Shown here: piece after piece, positions 32,793-42,956 of the stretch | How the letters are laid out: every line of letters begins with the position of its first letter | Numbering within the stretch: position 1 is the first letter of the stretch | Assembly: GCF_964291045.1 (NCBI RefSeq) | Contig: NZ_OZ197277.1 | Location: 248,001-312,000, forward strand | Length of the DNA: 64,000 bases | Direction: 5' to 3' | DNA from: PALSA-1444 sp964291045 | GTDB taxonomy: Bacteria; Chlamydiota; Chlamydiia; Chlamydiales; Rhabdochlamydiaceae | The notes under the pieces: model-generated | What the model was told of the DNA's origin: nothing | The model's database searches: none | What the model saw: only the letters and a program-made list of their open reading frames with translations | Program-made: the position numbers and the translations under genes

Positions 32793-35700
32793 ATGCGTAT
32801 TTCAAATATTGAAAATTCCCCTTATTCTCCTCTTAATCCTTCATTGGATTTTCATGATATAGAATATAGACAAACCTTTTTAGCAGAAGAGTTACATCAG
32901 TTAACAAGTTTGGAAGGTATTGCTCATGATATTGTAATTCAAGGCGATGTAACCATTGACTCTTCTAATATTCAGGCCTTTGTCCTTTTGCAATCAAAAA
33001 ATATTAAGATAGAAGGCTCACTTTGTTTTGATGATAGATCTCTCATCTCATTACCTAAAAATTTAGAAGTAGAAAAAGATCTTAACCTCTCTCAGTATAC
33101 AGATCTTATCACTCTACCAAAGGAACTTAAAGTAAAGGGAAGTCTTGATCTCTCTTATTGTACAAGACTCACTCATCTCCCTGAAGATTTGGAAATAGGA
33201 CAAAATCTTAATCTCCGTGAGTGTAGAGCTCTTACTACTCTGCCTAAGGGGCTTAAAGTGAAAGGGAATCTTGATCTTTCTTATTGTATAGGACTGACGG
33301 ATCTTTCCGAAGATCTAGAGGTAGAAAAAGATCTTAAGCTCTTCAGCTGTAGAGCTCTTACTACTCTGCCTAAGGGACTTAAAGTAAAAGGGGGCCTTGA
33401 TCTCTCTTATTGTATAGGACTGACAGTTCTTCCCGAAGATCTAGAAGTCGGGCAAGATCTTAATCTCCGTGAGTGTAAAACTCTTACTACTCTACCAAAG
33501 GGGCTTAAAATAAAAGGGAGTCTTAACCTCTCTGAGTGTATAGGACTGACAGTTCTTCCCGAAGATCTAGAAGTCGGGCAAGATCTTAATCTCCGTGAGT
33601 GTAAAACTCTTACTACTCTACCAAAGGGGCTTAAAATAAAAGGGAGTCTTAACCTCTCTGAGTGTATAGGACTGAAGGACCTTCCCTCAGATCTAGAAGT
33701 CGGGCAAGATCTTAATCTCCGTGAGTGTAAAACTCTTACTACTCTGCCTAAGGGGCTTAAAGTAAAAGGGGACCTTGATCTCTCTTATTGTATAGGACTG
33801 ACCGATCTTCTCGAAGACCTAGAGGTAGAAAAAGATCTTAATCTCCGTGAGTGTAAAGCTCTTACTACTCTACCAAAAGGACTTAAAATAAAAGGGGACC
33901 TTGATCTCTCTTATTGTACAGGATTGACACATCTTCCTGAAGATTTAGAAGTAGAATTTAGTCTTAACCTCTCTGCATGTACAGCTCTTACTGCTCTACC
34001 GAAGGGGCTTAAAATACAAGGAGATCTGAATCTCTCTGAGTGTACAAGACTGACCCAACTTCCCTCAGATTTAAAAATAGGACAAGATCTTAACCTTGAG
34101 AGTTGTACAACTCTTATTACTCTGCCGAATGGACTTAAAATAGAAGGAGATCTTAATCTCCGGGAGTGTACAAAGCTGACGGATCTTCCTGAAGATCTAG
34201 AAGTCAGACAGGATCTTAATCTCTCTAGGTGTAAAGCTCTCACTACTCTGCCTAATAGGGTTAAAATAAAGGGGAGTCTTAACCTCTCTTATTGTACAGG
34301 GCTGACTCATCTCCCTGAAGATTTGGAAATAGAACAAGATCTTAATCTTGAGGGTTGTACAACTCTTATTACTCTGCCAAAGGGACTTAAAATAGAAGGA
34401 GATCTTAATCTCCGGGAGTGTACAAAGTTGACCTATCTTCCCGAAGGCCTAGAAGTAGGACAAGATCTTAATCTCTCTGGGTGTAAAACTCTTACTACTC
34501 TACCGAATGGACTTAAAATACAAGGAGATCTGAATCTCTCTGAGTGTACAGGGCTGACTCATCTCCCTGAAGATTTGGAAATAGGACAAGATCTTAATCT
34601 TGAGGGTTGTAAAACTCTTATTACCCTGCCGAAAGGGCTTAAAATAAAGGAAAGTCTTAATCTCCAGGAGTGTACAAAGCTGACGGATCTTCCCGAAGAC
34701 CTAGAAGTAGAAAAAGATATTAATCTCTCTAGGTGTAAAACTCTTACTACCCTGCCTAAGGGGGTTAAAATAAAGGGGAGTCTTAACCTCTCTTATTGTA
34801 TAGGACTAACTCATCTCCCTGAAGATTTGGAAATAGGACAAGATCTTAATCTTGAGAGTTGTAAAACTCTTATTACTCTGCCGAGGGGACTTAAAATAGA
34901 GGGGGATCTTAATCTCCGTGGCTGTACAAAGCTGACCTCTCTTCCTGAAGATATAAAAGTAGAAGAAGGTCTTAACCTCTCTGAGTGCTCAGCTCTTACT
35001 ACTCTACCTAAGGGGCTTAAAATAAAAGGGAATCTTAACCTCTCTGAGTGTGTAGGACTGACCAATCTTCCCGAAGATTTAGAAGTAGGGAAGAATCTTA
35101 ATCTCTCTAAGTGTATGGCTCTTAATGCAATACCTAAGGGGCTTAAAGTAAACAGGGATTTTAATCTCCGTGAATGTACAAAGCTGACCTCTCTTCCTGA
35201 AGATATAAAAGTCGGAGAAGATCTTAACCTCTCTGGGTGCTCAGCTCTAATTACTTTACCGAAGGGGCTTAAAATAAAAGGGGATCTTAACCTCTCTGAG
35301 TGTATAGGGCTAACCGATCTTCCAGAAGGTCTAGAAGTAGAAAAAAATCTTAATCTCTCTCGTTGTATAGCTCTTACTACTCTACCAAAGGGACTTAAAG
35401 TAAAAGGGGGTCTTACCCTCTCTGAGTGTGTAGGGCTGATCTCTCTTTCAGAAGATCTAGAAGTAGAAAAAAATCTTAATCTCTCTCGTTGTATAGCTCT
35501 TACTACTCTACCAAAGGGACTTAAAGTAAAAGGGGGTCTTACCCTCTCTGAGTGTGTAGGGCTGATCTCTCTTTCAGAAGATCTAGAAGTAAAAAATAAT
35601 CTTAATCTCTCTGGGTGTACAGCTCTAATCACTTTACCGAAGGAGCTTAAAATAAAAAGGGACATTACCCTCTCTAGGTGTACAAAGCTGACTCATCTTC

Positions 35701-38700
35701 CTGAAGATTTAACAATAGGAGAAGATCTTAACCTCTCTCAGTGCTCAGCTCTTACTACTCTACCGAAGGGGCTTAAGGTAAAAGGGTCTCTTAACCTCTC
35801 TGAGTGTATAGGGCTGACCAATCTTCCCGAAGATTTAGAAGTAGAACGAGACCTTGATCTTTCTGAGTGCATAGCTCTTACTACAATACCGAAGGGGCTT
35901 AAAGTAAAAGGGCGTCTTAATCTCTCTGGATGCATAGCTCTTACTACTCTACCGAGGGGGCTTAAATTAAAAGGGGATCTTAACCTCTCTGAATGTATAG
36001 GACTAACTGATCTTTCAGAAGATCTAGAAGTAGAAAAGAATCTTAATCTCTCTAGGTGCACAGCTCTTACTACTCTACCGAAGGGGCTTAAAGTAAAAGG
36101 GGATCTTAACCTTTCTGGGTGTACAAATCTCACCTCTCTTCCTGAAGATATAAAAGTAGGGGAAGATCTTGATCTCTCTCATTGCACAGCTCTTACCACA
36201 ATACCTAAGGGGCTTAAAGTAAAGGAGAACCTTAATCTCTCTAAGTGTGTAGGGTTGACGAATCTTCCCTCAGATCTAGAAGTAGAAAAGAGTCTTAATC
36301 TCTCTGAGTGTACAGCTCTTACCACAATACCTAAGGGGCTTAAAGTAAAAGGGAGCCTTAATCTCTCTGAGTGTATAGGGCTGATTTCTCTTATAGAAGA
36401 TTTAACAATAGAAGCAAACCTTGATCTTACGGGTTGTAAAGCTCTTACCTTTCTACCAAAGGGACTTAAAGTAAATAGGAATCTTGATCTTTCTAAGTGT
36501 ATAGGGCTGACTGATCTTCCCGAAGATTTAGAAGTAGGAGAAGACTTAAATCTTTCGGAGTGCACAGCTCTTACCACAATACCTAAGGAGCTTAAAATAA
36601 AAGGGAGCCTGAATCTCTCTGAGTGTATAGGGCTGACCGATCTTCCCGAAGATTTAACAATAGGAGAAGATCTTGATCTCACGGATTGTAAAGCTCTTAC
36701 CTCTCTACCAAAGGGACTTAAAGTAAATAGGAATCTTGATCTTTCTAAGTGTATAGGGCTGACCGATCTTTCTGAAGATTTAGAAGTAGGAGAAGACTTG
36801 AATCTTTCTGAGTGCACAGCTCTTACCACAATACCTAAGGGGCCTAAAGTAAATAGGAATCTTGATCTTTCTAAGTGTGTAGGGCTGACCGATCTTCCCG
36901 AAGATTTAGAAGTAGGAGAAGACTTGAATCTTTCTAAGTGCACAGCTCTTACCACAATACCTAAGGGGCTTAAAATAAAAGGGAGCCTGAATCTCTCTGA
37001 GTGTATAGGGCTGACTTCTCTTCCCGAAGATTTAACAATAGGAGAAGATCTTGATCTCACGGGTTGTAAAGCTCTTATCTCTCTACCAAAGGGACTTAAA
37101 GTAAATAGGAATCTTGATCTTTCTAATTGTATAGGGCTGATCAATCTTCCTGAAGATTTAACAATAGGAGAAGATCTTGATCTCACGGGTTGTAAAGCTC
37201 TTATCTCTCTACCAAAGGGACTTAAAGTAAATAGGAATCTTGATCTTTCTAAGTGTATAGGGCTGATCAATCTTCCTGAAGATTTAACAATAGGAGAAGA
37301 TCTTGATCTCACGGGTTGTAAAGCTCTTACCACAATACCGAAGGGGCTTAAAATAAAAGGGAACCTTAACCTATCTGAGTGTATAGGGCTGACCGATCTT
37401 CCTGAAAATTTAGAAATAGAATGGGATCTTAATCTTTCTGAATGCATAGCTTTGACCCATTTGCCAAAGGGGCTTAAAGCAAACAAAAATCTTGATCTCT
37501 CTGGATGTACAGCCCTAACCTGCCTTCCTAAAGATTTAATCATAGAAAAAGATCTTAATCTTGCTAGATGTAAATTTCTTACCACAATACCTAAGGGACT
37601 TAAAGTCAGAGGGAGTCTTGATCTCTCTGAGTGTACAGGGCTGACTTACCTTCCCGCAGATCTAGAAATAGAGAATCATCTTAATCTCTCTAGGTGTACA
37701 GCTCTCACTCAATTACCTAAGGAGCTTAAGATAAATAGGGATCTTGATCTCTCTCATTGTACAGGACTCACGCATCTTCATGAAGATTTAACAATAGAAG
37801 GGGATCTGAATTTCTCTGGGTGCACAGCTCTTACCAATTTACCGAAGAAGCTTAAAGTACAGGGGAGCCTTAAACTTTCTGAGTGTACTGGTCTCACTCA
37901 TTTTCCCTCAGATCTAGTTATAAAGAATAATCTTGATTTCTCTCATTGTACAAATCTGACTCATCTTCCCGAAGATTTAACAATAAAAGGAGATCTGAAT
38001 CTCTCTGAGTGTACAGCTCTCACCAATTTACCGAAGAAGCTTAAAGTAAAGGGAAATCTTTCCCTCTCTGGGTGTACCGGGCTGACTTATCTTCCCTTAG
38101 ATCTAGATGTAGATAATAATCTTGATTTTTCCCATTGTACAGCTCTGACCAAATTACCTAAGGAGCTTAAAGTACGTAGGCATCTTGATCTCTCTCATTG
38201 TACAAATCTGACTTATATCCCTGAAGATTTGACAATAAAAGGAGATCTGAATCTTTCTCATTGCACAGCTTTTATTGCTCTACCGAAGGGGCTTAAAGTA
38301 AAGGAGACCCTTAATCTCTCTGGGTGTATAGGGCTGACCTACCTTACCACAGATTTAGAAGTAGGGGAAGATCTTGATCTCTCTCATTGTACAAATCTGA
38401 CTTATCTTCCCTCAGATTTAATACTAGAACGAAATCTGAATCTTGCTGGGTGTACAGCTCTCACCACAATACCGAAGAGACTTAAAATAAAAGGGAGCCT
38501 TGTCCTCTCTGAGTGCATAGGGATCACGCATATTCCCGAGGATCTAGATGTAAATAATAATCTTAATTTCTCGGGGTGTATAGCGATGACTACTTTGCCT
38601 AAGGGGCTTAAAATAAATACAAATATTGATATTTCTGGATGTATAGGGCTGACCCATCTTCCCGAAGATTTAGAAGTAGGAAATAGCCTTAATCTCTCTG

Positions 38701-39977
38701 AGTGTATAGCTCTTACTACTCTACCTAAAGGGCTTAAAGTAAGAGGAAATCTACACCTCTCCTATTGTACAGGACTCACTCATCTCCCTGAAGATTTAGA
38801 AATAGGAGAAGGTCTTAGCCTCTATGAGTGCACAGCTCTTACGGTTTTACCTCAATGTTTAAAACTGGGAGGGGATTTAGATTTAAGTGAATGCACACAT
38901 CTAACATCTTTACCCAATTGGATTACAACTCTAGGCAGCTGTTCTGATGGGGTGGATCGTACTGTGGACTTGACAGGATGCGGGCTCTCACCTGCCGTGA
39001 TGAGAAGATTGGAAGAGGACACTCGAAATATCGAAGGGATGCAATTTCACTTCTCAATAGATGCTACAGATGATTACATCATCGAATTTAGCACATTGCT
39101 TCCAGCTGTTCAGTTTTGGCAAGAAGAATCCGGAGAGAAACTTCTAGATCCTGAAGAAGTGTGTCACAAGCTTCATGAAAATCTCACTGATGTATATGAT
39201 CATGAAAATCTCTTAAAATTTCTGATACGCCTTACAGGAACGGCAGATTATTATAACCAATCTACGAGGGGGACCATTGCAGAGCGGATACTAAACATGC
39301 TTCAGCTGATGGCCAAAGATGAAAAATTCTGCCACCACGCTGCCTTTTTAATCCATCAGGGACTTGCATCTTGTGATGACCGCGTGATGGCAACGTTAGA
39401 AGATATTAGCTTTTATCAAAAACTTTGTCACTTAGAGCGCCCCTCCATCACAGAGGAAGAGCTTAAAACTACTGGAAAAGGCTTTTTCCTGTTAGAAGAG
39501 CTTAATAAAAAAATCAGAGAATATATCAAGACTCTTCGGTTTGTAGATGAAGTAGAAGTGCATATGGCATTTCATACAAGGTTGCAAGAAATGCTCCATC
39601 TTCCGATTGAAACAAAGAATATGCTCTTTAGGCGCTATGTTACCATTTCAGATGAAGAGATTGACCGGCTAGGAAGAGAAGTGTTACAAGACGTAACAGA
39701 GGCTGCATTCATAGTATTTTTAGCTACATGGGGCCCTTGGACAAGGTATCAAAGAAGAATCTCTATAGTGCAGTGGGACCTTCTTCCTACAGTAGAAAGA
39801 GCCTTATCTTCCACAGATGTTTGTCCTTATCTTCAAGATACGCCCATACAGCCTGTCCTTTATCAGGGCACTGTGTACGATTACGAGGCGTTTATGCGAA
39901 GGTATATTGAAGAGGGCGTGGATTTATATGGTAATAGAGTGGCAATCCGTCAGCTTTTTCGCATCAATATTCCTTAG
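32793..39977 (+). CDS. giant LRR protein with NEL-type E3 ubiquitin ligase domain and U-box-like tail
   Basis: A 2394-residue protein. Residues 1-85 form the same N-terminal cap as in the paralogue at 21141. From Leu87 to Leu2040 there are 93 leucine-rich units in exact 63-base register (5859 bases between first and last LP). Units alternate between an acidic type (LPEDLEVEKDLNLS) and a basic type (LPKGLKVKGSLNLS), giving a 42-residue super-repeat. The NEL domain follows: catalytic Cys2194 in SCDDRV, RFVDEVEVHMAF, and TWGPWTRYQRR. From Cys2344 (CPYLQDTP...PVLY...VYDYEAFMRRYIEEG) there is a U-box-like tail. It is expected to be a secreted effector ubiquitinating host targets chosen by the solenoid; this is a family inference. 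Several adjacent 126-base units are identical, so the array is still expanding. Confidence 0.92.
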   Translation: MRISNIENSPYSPLNPSLDFHDIEYRQTFLAEELHQLTSLEGIAHDIVIQGDVTIDSSNIQAFVLLQSKNIKIEGSLCFDDRSLISLPKNLEVEKDLNLSQYTDLITLPKELKVKGSLDLSYCTRLTHLPEDLEIGQNLNLRECRALTTLPKGLKVKGNLDLSYCIGLTDLSEDLEVEKDLKLFSCRALTTLPKGLKVKGGLDLSYCIGLTVLPEDLEVGQDLNLRECKTLTTLPKGLKIKGSLNLSECIGLTVLPEDLEVGQDLNLRECKTLTTLPKGLKIKGSLNLSECIGLKDLPSDLEVGQDLNLRECKTLTTLPKGLKVKGDLDLSYCIGLTDLLEDLEVEKDLNLRECKALTTLPKGLKIKGDLDLSYCTGLTHLPEDLEVEFSLNLSACTALTALPKGLKIQGDLNLSECTRLTQLPSDLKIGQDLNLESCTTLITLPNGLKIEGDLNLRECTKLTDLPEDLEVRQDLNLSRCKALTTLPNRVKIKGSLNLSYCTGLTHLPEDLEIEQDLNLEGCTTLITLPKGLKIEGDLNLRECTKLTYLPEGLEVGQDLNLSGCKTLTTLPNGLKIQGDLNLSECTGLTHLPEDLEIGQDLNLEGCKTLITLPKGLKIKESLNLQECTKLTDLPEDLEVEKDINLSRCKTLTTLPKGVKIKGSLNLSYCIGLTHLPEDLEIGQDLNLESCKTLITLPRGLKIEGDLNLRGCTKLTSLPEDIKVEEGLNLSECSALTTLPKGLKIKGNLNLSECVGLTNLPEDLEVGKNLNLSKCMALNAIPKGLKVNRDFNLRECTKLTSLPEDIKVGEDLNLSGCSALITLPKGLKIKGDLNLSECIGLTDLPEGLEVEKNLNLSRCIALTTLPKGLKVKGGLTLSECVGLISLSEDLEVEKNLNLSRCIALTTLPKGLKVKGGLTLSECVGLISLSEDLEVKNNLNLSGCTALITLPKELKIKRDITLSRCTKLTHLPEDLTIGEDLNLSQCSALTTLPKGLKVKGSLNLSECIGLTNLPEDLEVERDLDLSECIALTTIPKGLKVKGRLNLSGCIALTTLPRGLKLKGDLNLSECIGLTDLSEDLEVEKNLNLSRCTALTTLPKGLKVKGDLNLSGCTNLTSLPEDIKVGEDLDLSHCTALTTIPKGLKVKENLNLSKCVGLTNLPSDLEVEKSLNLSECTALTTIPKGLKVKGSLNLSECIGLISLIEDLTIEANLDLTGCKALTFLPKGLKVNRNLDLSKCIGLTDLPEDLEVGEDLNLSECTALTTIPKELKIKGSLNLSECIGLTDLPEDLTIGEDLDLTDCKALTSLPKGLKVNRNLDLSKCIGLTDLSEDLEVGEDLNLSECTALTTIPKGPKVNRNLDLSKCVGLTDLPEDLEVGEDLNLSKCTALTTIPKGLKIKGSLNLSECIGLTSLPEDLTIGEDLDLTGCKALISLPKGLKVNRNLDLSNCIGLINLPEDLTIGEDLDLTGCKALISLPKGLKVNRNLDLSKCIGLINLPEDLTIGEDLDLTGCKALTTIPKGLKIKGNLNLSECIGLTDLPENLEIEWDLNLSECIALTHLPKGLKANKNLDLSGCTALTCLPKDLIIEKDLNLARCKFLTTIPKGLKVRGSLDLSECTGLTYLPADLEIENHLNLSRCTALTQLPKELKINRDLDLSHCTGLTHLHEDLTIEGDLNFSGCTALTNLPKKLKVQGSLKLSECTGLTHFPSDLVIKNNLDFSHCTNLTHLPEDLTIKGDLNLSECTALTNLPKKLKVKGNLSLSGCTGLTYLPLDLDVDNNLDFSHCTALTKLPKELKVRRHLDLSHCTNLTYIPEDLTIKGDLNLSHCTAFIALPKGLKVKETLNLSGCIGLTYLTTDLEVGEDLDLSHCTNLTYLPSDLILERNLNLAGCTALTTIPKRLKIKGSLVLSECIGITHIPEDLDVNNNLNFSGCIAMTTLPKGLKINTNIDISGCIGLTHLPEDLEVGNSLNLSECIALTTLPKGLKVRGNLHLSYCTGLTHLPEDLEIGEGLSLYECTALTVLPQCLKLGGDLDLSECTHLTSLPNWITTLGSCSDGVDRTVDLTGCGLSPAVMRRLEEDTRNIEGMQFHFSIDATDDYIIEFSTLLPAVQFWQEESGEKLLDPEEVCHKLHENLTDVYDHENLLKFLIRLTGTADYYNQSTRGTIAERILNMLQLMAKDEKFCHHAAFLIHQGLASCDDRVMATLEDISFYQKLCHLERPSITEEELKTTGKGFFLLEELNKKIREYIKTLRFVDEVEVHMAFHTRLQEMLHLPIETKNMLFRRYVTISDEEIDRLGREVLQDVTEAAFIVFLATWGPWTRYQRRISIVQWDLLPTVERALSSTDVCPYLQDTPIQPVLYQGTVYDYEAFMRRYIEEGVDLYGNRVAIRQLFRINIP

Positions 39978-40086
39978 GCTCTTCCACCCTCTTTTGGTGT
40001 TTCAGAGGAAAATGGGCGAGAAGACATTAAAGATAATAGGCTGCTTAAGAAAGTTAAGCCAGAAAATAACTAGTTTAACTCTAGCT

Positions 40087-40129
40087 CCCCTGCCAGGTGA
40101 TATTGAGTTGTCTTTGCAGGGGCTTTTTT
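40087..40129 (+). terminator. rho-independent terminator of the giant LRR-NEL gene
   Basis: CCCCTGC (40087-40093) and GCAGGGG (40116-40122) form the stem, followed directly by CTTTTTT. Confidence 0.8.
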
Positions 40130-40434
40130 GATCCAGTTGGGAACAATCTGAATGATTGATAAAGGAATCATTTTTAGAAAACATTCGTTTCAGATTAACT
40201 AAAAAAATAGTTTTCAATCTGAAAAAGAGACGGTTTGCGATACCTTTTGTCTAAGAATTTTAACCGGAGTAGCTAAGGGATGTTTCGGTGAAAATCAAAA
40301 AATCATATCTTAGTTTAAAAAAATATTATGCTTTCATGTAAGAAGACAAAAAACCTCTTCTTAAAATCTTTCTTGTAGATTTATTTTAGAAGAAGGAAAG
40401 GTATAAAAAATAATATATTTATTGAAAAAAATAA

Positions 40435-40613
40435 CCTAACTTGCTAGTTACCTAAAATAGCCCTTATACATGAAAAAGCATCTTTTTCTAATAAAATTCC
40501 ATGTAAAAAACAACGGAATTTTTAAAAAAACACGCAAAAAAAATCATTAAAAAAGGCTTTTTCAAGATAATTTGCATAGAAATTAAAAACTGCTTATCAA
40601 CTAGCAAGTTAGG
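40435..40613. repeat. 179-bp segment with perfect 15-bp terminal inverted repeats
   Basis: CCTAACTTGCTAGTT (40435-40449) is the exact inverse of AACTAGCAAGTTAGG (40599-40613). The inside is A+T-rich and non-coding. The right arm plus flank (18 bp) recurs inverted at 26980-26997, before the first TPR gene. It may be a MITE, an IS remnant or a long hairpin control element. Confidence 0.65.
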
Positions 40614-40759
40614 TGAAAAAAATAGATCTCTATATTTTCATAATGAGGAAAAAAGAAGTTTTTTATCCCTTTAAGGATACTTAAAAGCGTGATCAAACCG
40701 TCTGATCAGGGCATTTCCTTCTTGCTGTATTTCATGAATATTTTACTGGAGAAACACAT

Positions 40760-42766
40760 ATGGGCATTTCCCCTCGGTTAAATAGAGTAGAGACTCAAAA
40801 TGGATCATGTCTATATCAAGAAACAGATCCTCTTTCTCTCTCTTTTAGAAAGCAAGTTTCTTTAGAGCCCCCTTTTCAGCTTGAGGAAGTTACAGTCAAG
40901 ACAGTTACTGAAGTGGCAAAAGAGGCGATAGGAAAGACAAAAGAGCTCTCTTTAGATCTATTGTCTTCTCAATCTGAATTGGGTCATGATCAATTAGAAA
41001 TGGCTGCACAGATGGCAAAAGAGCTAGGATATCTTCCTCAAGCAATACCACCTATGATCAAATATATTCAGGAAGAAAATAGTTCTTTTAGTGCCTACCA
41101 CGCTCTTTTTAATGAGCATGAAGCTAAACTTTTCCAGGAAAAATCTATTCTTGTTTCTCCGGAAGAGAGCTCAATTTTAACGACATGGTCAATTAATATA
41201 GAGAGGAGAAAAACGCAAGTAGGAGGGCAGTTAGATAGAGGACTCCTCTCAAGAATCAGTTGTTTAGGAGAAGGTCCTATTCGTTTTTCTCTTCTTCAAG
41301 AATGGATGTCTTTATTTAGCTATCAAATTACAGACTTAATGATTACGAGATCCTTAGAGCGTCTAGCAGCCTACTCCCTGATTACGCTTAAGCAATCTAG
41401 TGAAAAAGAAGCTCCTTATTATGTGATTTCTCCAAGGATTCAACACTGCATTAAGCATGGACTCACCTCTAACGAAGAGCAGGAATATTTATCAGAGCTT
41501 ATTTCTCTTGTAGAGAAAAAATTGATTGCCTTTAAAGAAAAAAATGTGGAAAGAAGGAGCTTTTTGATTGGATACGAAGCTCACGCTTTATCCTCTATGA
41601 AAAGCCGTGCATTTCAAGAGGAATTTTCTTTAGAAAGAAAGAGCGCTTTTACCATTAACCTAAGCCATTTATATTACAAATTAAGCCTTTATGATCATGC
41701 TTTAAACTACGCACAAGAAGGGCTTAAGATGAGGCAAGAACTCTATGGGGAATATGCTGATCTTACTGCAGAGAGTTATCAAGCAATAGGGCAAATTCTT
41801 AAAAATTTATGGAAGCTAGAAGAGTCGCTGAAGATGAGCGAGAGGGCGCTACTGATTTATCAAAAAATCTATGGCGAAGACTCTATTCAGGCTGCAGGAG
41901 TTTATCAAGATATGTGGAAATCTCTCAAAAATTTAGGAAGGTTTGAAGAAGCCCTTAAAATAGGGGAGAAGGCGTTACACATTCATCAAAATGAATTAGA
42001 AGAAACATATCATACAGTAGATACCTATTTACAAATGGGAAAATCTCTATCGAATTTTTCGAGATGGGAAGAGGCTCTAAAAATGGGAGAGAAAGCCTTA
42101 CACATTTCTCAAAAGATAGGAGGAGAAGAAACACGCTATACAGCCGGGTGTTATGAATTTATAGGAACCATTTTAAATGTCTTAGGAAAGAAGGAAGAGG
42201 CTTTAAAAATAGGGGAGAAGGGATTAGAGATTAATCAGAAAATTGTTGGAGAGTACTCTCATTATACAGCAGAAAGCTATGAAACCGTTGGATCTATATT
42301 AGGCAGCCTAGGGAGATTTGAAGAGGCGTTAGAGATGTGTGAAAAGAGTTTGCGCATCAAAAAAAAAGTACTGGGAGAAAATTCTTGTATTACAGCAGAG
42401 AGTTATGAAGCTGTTGGAGAAGCTCTTAATCATTTAGGAAGGCGAGAAGAGGGGCTTAAAATGTGCCAGATTGCATTACAGATTAAACAACAGCTATTAG
42501 GAGAATATTCTCTATATACAGCCTTAAGCTATGACTCTATTGGACTTATCTTGATCGCATTAGGAAGGCGTGAAGAAGGAATTAAAATGTTTGAGAAGGT
42601 AGTTCAGATTTATCAAAAAGTGCTTGGAAAAGATTCTAAACAAGCCTTAGAAAGATACCAGCACTTAGAAAAAATGAGACGGTGGTCATGGGTGATTAGA
42701 GGCTTAGCGTTTATAGCAGATGGATTGCAGAGCCTTGGGGAGAGATTAGACAAAAAGAGTCACTAA
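40760..42766 (+). CDS. TPR protein with NLR-like region, copy 2
   Basis: A 668-residue paralogue of 27281-29380. The start MGISPRLNRVE is supported by TGGAG upstream and by the same start in copy 3. Residues about 80-190 (QMAKELGYLPQAIPPMIKYIQEE...YHALFNEHEAKL...SILTTWSINIE) match the NB-ARC C-terminal/winged-helix region, again without a P-loop. About eight 42-residue TPRs follow, then a C-terminal segment WSWVIRGLAFIADGLQSL that resembles the end of copy 1. It lies 783 bases after the giant NEL gene and 190 bases before copy 3, so copies 2 and 3 may share a transcript. A role as scaffold, adaptor or effector is inferred. Confidence 0.82.
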   Translation: MGISPRLNRVETQNGSCLYQETDPLSLSFRKQVSLEPPFQLEEVTVKTVTEVAKEAIGKTKELSLDLLSSQSELGHDQLEMAAQMAKELGYLPQAIPPMIKYIQEENSSFSAYHALFNEHEAKLFQEKSILVSPEESSILTTWSINIERRKTQVGGQLDRGLLSRISCLGEGPIRFSLLQEWMSLFSYQITDLMITRSLERLAAYSLITLKQSSEKEAPYYVISPRIQHCIKHGLTSNEEQEYLSELISLVEKKLIAFKEKNVERRSFLIGYEAHALSSMKSRAFQEEFSLERKSAFTINLSHLYYKLSLYDHALNYAQEGLKMRQELYGEYADLTAESYQAIGQILKNLWKLEESLKMSERALLIYQKIYGEDSIQAAGVYQDMWKSLKNLGRFEEALKIGEKALHIHQNELEETYHTVDTYLQMGKSLSNFSRWEEALKMGEKALHISQKIGGEETRYTAGCYEFIGTILNVLGKKEEALKIGEKGLEINQKIVGEYSHYTAESYETVGSILGSLGRFEEALEMCEKSLRIKKKVLGENSCITAESYEAVGEALNHLGRREEGLKMCQIALQIKQQLLGEYSLYTALSYDSIGLILIALGRREEGIKMFEKVVQIYQKVLGKDSKQALERYQHLEKMRRWSWVIRGLAFIADGLQSLGERLDKKSH

Positions 42767-42956
42767 ATTTTTAGACAGCGGATATTCAAGTAAAAGTGCC
42801 TTTTAAGTTTTAGCGATTCTTACAGGCACTTGCATTTTTATGAAAAAATGAGCACTTTAAACAGCATCTTCTTAAAAAAAATGCTCTAACACACTTACAA
42901 ACTATCTGCTTTTTCATGTATTTTAAAGGGTGGAATTTTTAATTGGAGAAAAATAC

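Larger units (their letters stand above)
39978..40759. other. 780-base spacer between the giant NEL and second TPR genes
   Basis: No convincing gene. It holds the NEL gene's terminator near 40087 and a 179-bp segment bounded by 15-bp inverted repeats (40435-40613). The rest is A+T-rich and includes the TPR gene's promoter region. Confidence 0.55.

Noticed and set aside
33911..37585. Long minus-strand open frames (110-468 codons) inside the giant LRR gene
   Set aside because: They are shadows of the repeated 63-base unit; their translations repeat the same Arg/Ser-rich period and lack ribosome sites.
21496..39000. CRISPR or satellite-type DNA repeat
   Set aside because: The periodic DNA is coding throughout, with synonymous drift and conserved protein consensus.
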